Shown here in pieces: positions 5,747 through 7,023 of a DNA stretch of 7,023 bases. The stretch covers positions 1 to 7,023 of the forward strand of contig JACQDI010000864.1 in NCBI GenBank assembly GCA_016201195.1. The letters run 5' to 3'. Position 1 is the stretch's first letter. The number at the start of each line of letters is the position of its first letter. The position numbers and the translations under genes were made by a program. The stretch comes from Acidobacteriota bacterium. Its GTDB lineage: Bacteria > Acidobacteriota > Terriglobia > Bryobacterales > JACQDG01. The notes under the pieces are model-generated. The model saw only the letters and a program-made list of their open reading frames with translations. It was not told the origin of the DNA and made no database searches.

Positions 5747-6424
5747 GTGAAGGTCCTGGTGATCGAAGACGAAGTCAAGTCCGCTTCCTATCTTCGGAAG
5801 GGACTCTCCGAGCAAGGCTTCATCGTCGACGTGGCCGCCGACGGGGAGGAGGGGCTCCACCTGGCGCGGCATTGCCGCTATGACCTTCTGATACTCGATA
5901 TCATGCTGCCCAAGCAGGACGGCTGGGCGGTCCTCTCCGATTTGCGCGGCGCCAGGAACCAGACGCCGGTGCTGGTGCTCACCGCCCGCGACGCCGTCCA
6001 GGACCGGGTCAAGGGATTGGACCTCGGCGCCGACGACTACCTGGTCAAGCCCTTTGCCTTCTCCGAGCTGCTGGCCCGGATTCGCACCGTCCTGCGGCGG
6101 GGGCCGGCGCGCCAGGCGGAAACGCTCGCCGTCGCCGACCTGGAAATCGACGTGGTGCGGCAACGCGCCGGGCGCAGCGGCAAGCGCCTGGATCTGACCC
6201 CGAAAGAGTTCCGGCTGCTCTCGCTGCTGGCTCGCTGCGCCGGAGAGGTGCTGAGCCGGACCCTCATCGCCGAGCAGGTCTGGGACATGAACTTCGACAG
6301 CGACACCAACGTGGTGGACGTGCACGTGCGGCGCTTGCGCGCCAAGGTTGACGACCCGTTTCCGCGCAAGCTGATCCACACCGTACGCGGGGTTGGCTAT
6401 GTACTGGAAGATCGGGACAAGTGA
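5747..6424 (+). CDS. Response regulator, OmpR/PhoB family, CusR/CopR-like
   Basis: A cytosolic DNA-binding regulator activated by phosphorylation from its partner kinase. It has 225 residues. The receiver domain (about 1-115) has the acidic pair D8 and E9, phospho-acceptor D51 in LILDIMLPKQDGW, T79 and K101 (LVKPF). The winged-helix domain (about 125-222) has the typical LTPKEFRLLSLLA and ends with HTVRGVGYVLED. MKVLVIEDEVKSASYLRKGL and GADDYLVKPFAFSELLARIR closely match the heavy-metal CusR/CopR/IrlR group as I remember it. A metal response is therefore likely but inferred, and no metal-efflux genes are in the window. The GTG start fits the family length and lies just below a candidate -10 box with no Shine-Dalgarno. 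The kinase gene begins inside its 3' end. Confidence 0.93.
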   Translation: MKVLVIEDEVKSASYLRKGLSEQGFIVDVAADGEEGLHLARHCRYDLLILDIMLPKQDGWAVLSDLRGARNQTPVLVLTARDAVQDRVKGLDLGADDYLVKPFAFSELLARIRTVLRRGPARQAETLAVADLEIDVVRQRAGRSGKRLDLTPKEFRLLSLLARCAGEVLSRTLIAEQVWDMNFDSDTNVVDVHVRRLRAKVDDPFPRKLIHTVRGVGYVLEDRDK

Positions 6425-7023
6425 CCGACGCGAGGCTCCCAGCCTCGCCGCCCGGCTCTCGGCCTGGTACGCCGCCTCGGCGTTCCTGCTGATCCTGGTG
6501 GCCACGGGCTTGTTGTACTGGGCGCTGGTCCGCAGCTTCAATCGGCAGGACGATCTGTACCTAGCCGAGAAGATCGCCAACCTGCGCACTCTGCTTCAGG
6601 ATCCCTCGCGACAACTGGCGACGCTGCGCTGGGAGGTGGAGGAGGAGTCGGCGGGTCATCCCTCCATCCGCGTGCTGTCGCGCATCCTCGCCGGCGACGG
6701 ACGCTTGGTCGCAGAGACCGAAGGCATGTCGCGGGAGTTGCCGTGGAACGTGCCGGCGCCGTCGGTCCCGCCCGGCTGGGAACCGGTGGAGGGAAGCGAA
6801 ATCCGGTCCGCCGGCGGAAAGAGGTTTCGGGCGCTGTCGGCCAAAGCGCCCGGCCACTCGGCGGAGACCTACGATCTTCTGGTGGCGATCGATCTTACCT
6901 ATCAAGAAAACCTTCTTAGCACGTACCGCAAGCAGCTCTGGCTGGTGCTGGGGGGCGGCCTGCTCCTGGCGGTGCTGGTGGGGTACCGCATCGCCCGGCG
7001 CGGTATCCGGCCAGTGGAGGAAA
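6399..7023 (+). CDS. Sensor histidine kinase, CusS/heavy-metal type, N-terminal part (runs off the window)
   Basis: Inner-membrane partner of the preceding response regulator. The frame is open from the ATG at 6399 to the window end, giving 208 residues that start MYWKIGTSDRREAPSLAARL. TM1 lies at about 22-44 (SAWYAASAFLLILVATGLLYW), followed by a periplasmic sensor region of about 130 residues that contains many charged residues and no cysteine. TM2 is at about 180-198 (LWLVLGGGLLLAVLVG), then YRIARRGIRPVEE opens a HAMP linker. The catalytic HisKA and ATPase domains must lie beyond the window. The start overlaps the regulator gene by 26 bases, which suggests coupled translation; GGGGTTGG upstream may serve as the binding site. 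The GTG at 6421 that overlaps the regulator stop is in a different frame and does not encode this protein. The stimulus is inferred from the regulator, not read directly. Confidence 0.9.
   Translation, partial: MYWKIGTSDRREAPSLAARLSAWYAASAFLLILVATGLLYWALVRSFNRQDDLYLAEKIANLRTLLQDPSRQLATLRWEVEEESAGHPSIRVLSRILAGDGRLVAETEGMSRELPWNVPAPSVPPGWEPVEGSEIRSAGGKRFRALSAKAPGHSAETYDLLVAIDLTYQENLLSTYRKQLWLVLGGGLLLAVLVGYRIARRGIRPVEE

Noticed and set aside
6421..6500. Kinase start at the GTG overlapping the regulator stop (GTGA)
   Set aside because: That frame does not encode the transmembrane sensor. The kinase frame is reached only from the ATG at 6399.

Overview
The window is GC-rich and gene-dense and looks like chromosome from a free-living bacterium. 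The gene style (MacB-type permease pairs, a mandelate-racemase-family protein with a twin-arginine-like start, a CusRS-type two-component system, octamer-built intergenic hairpins) reminds me of Acidobacteriota or a similar environmental phylum. That placement is inference from general style, not from a marker gene.

Left block, plus strand (1-4369): the end of purN (all but about its first codon), tyrS overlapping it by four bases, then two FtsX/MacB-type ABC permeases. The first permease starts three bases after the tyrS stop, so purN, tyrS and permease 1 look like one transcription unit. The second permease follows after 112 bases that consist almost entirely of an inverted array of 8-bp repeats. 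No ATPase or membrane-fusion protein for these permeases is visible.

Centre (4370-5660): a second, unrelated 8-bp-unit inverted array fills the 70 bases between the convergent stops of permease 2 and a minus-strand enolase-superfamily (mandelate racemase/muconate lactonizing type) gene. That gene has the KxK motif, metal-ligand carboxylates, an Asp-His pair and a possible Tat signal.

Right block, plus strand (5661-7023): an 86-base divergent promoter region, then a CusR/CopR-like response regulator that appears to be leaderless, and an overlapping CusS-like sensor kinase cut by the window end. The pair probably senses metal or envelope stress, but its target genes are not in view.

The most unusual material is the two intergenic octamer hairpins. 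They have different sequences but the same construction, and they bracket permease 2 with almost no spare bases. I see no RNA genes, CRISPR arrays, insertion sequences or prophage genes. The window has no gene-free stretch longer than 112 bases.
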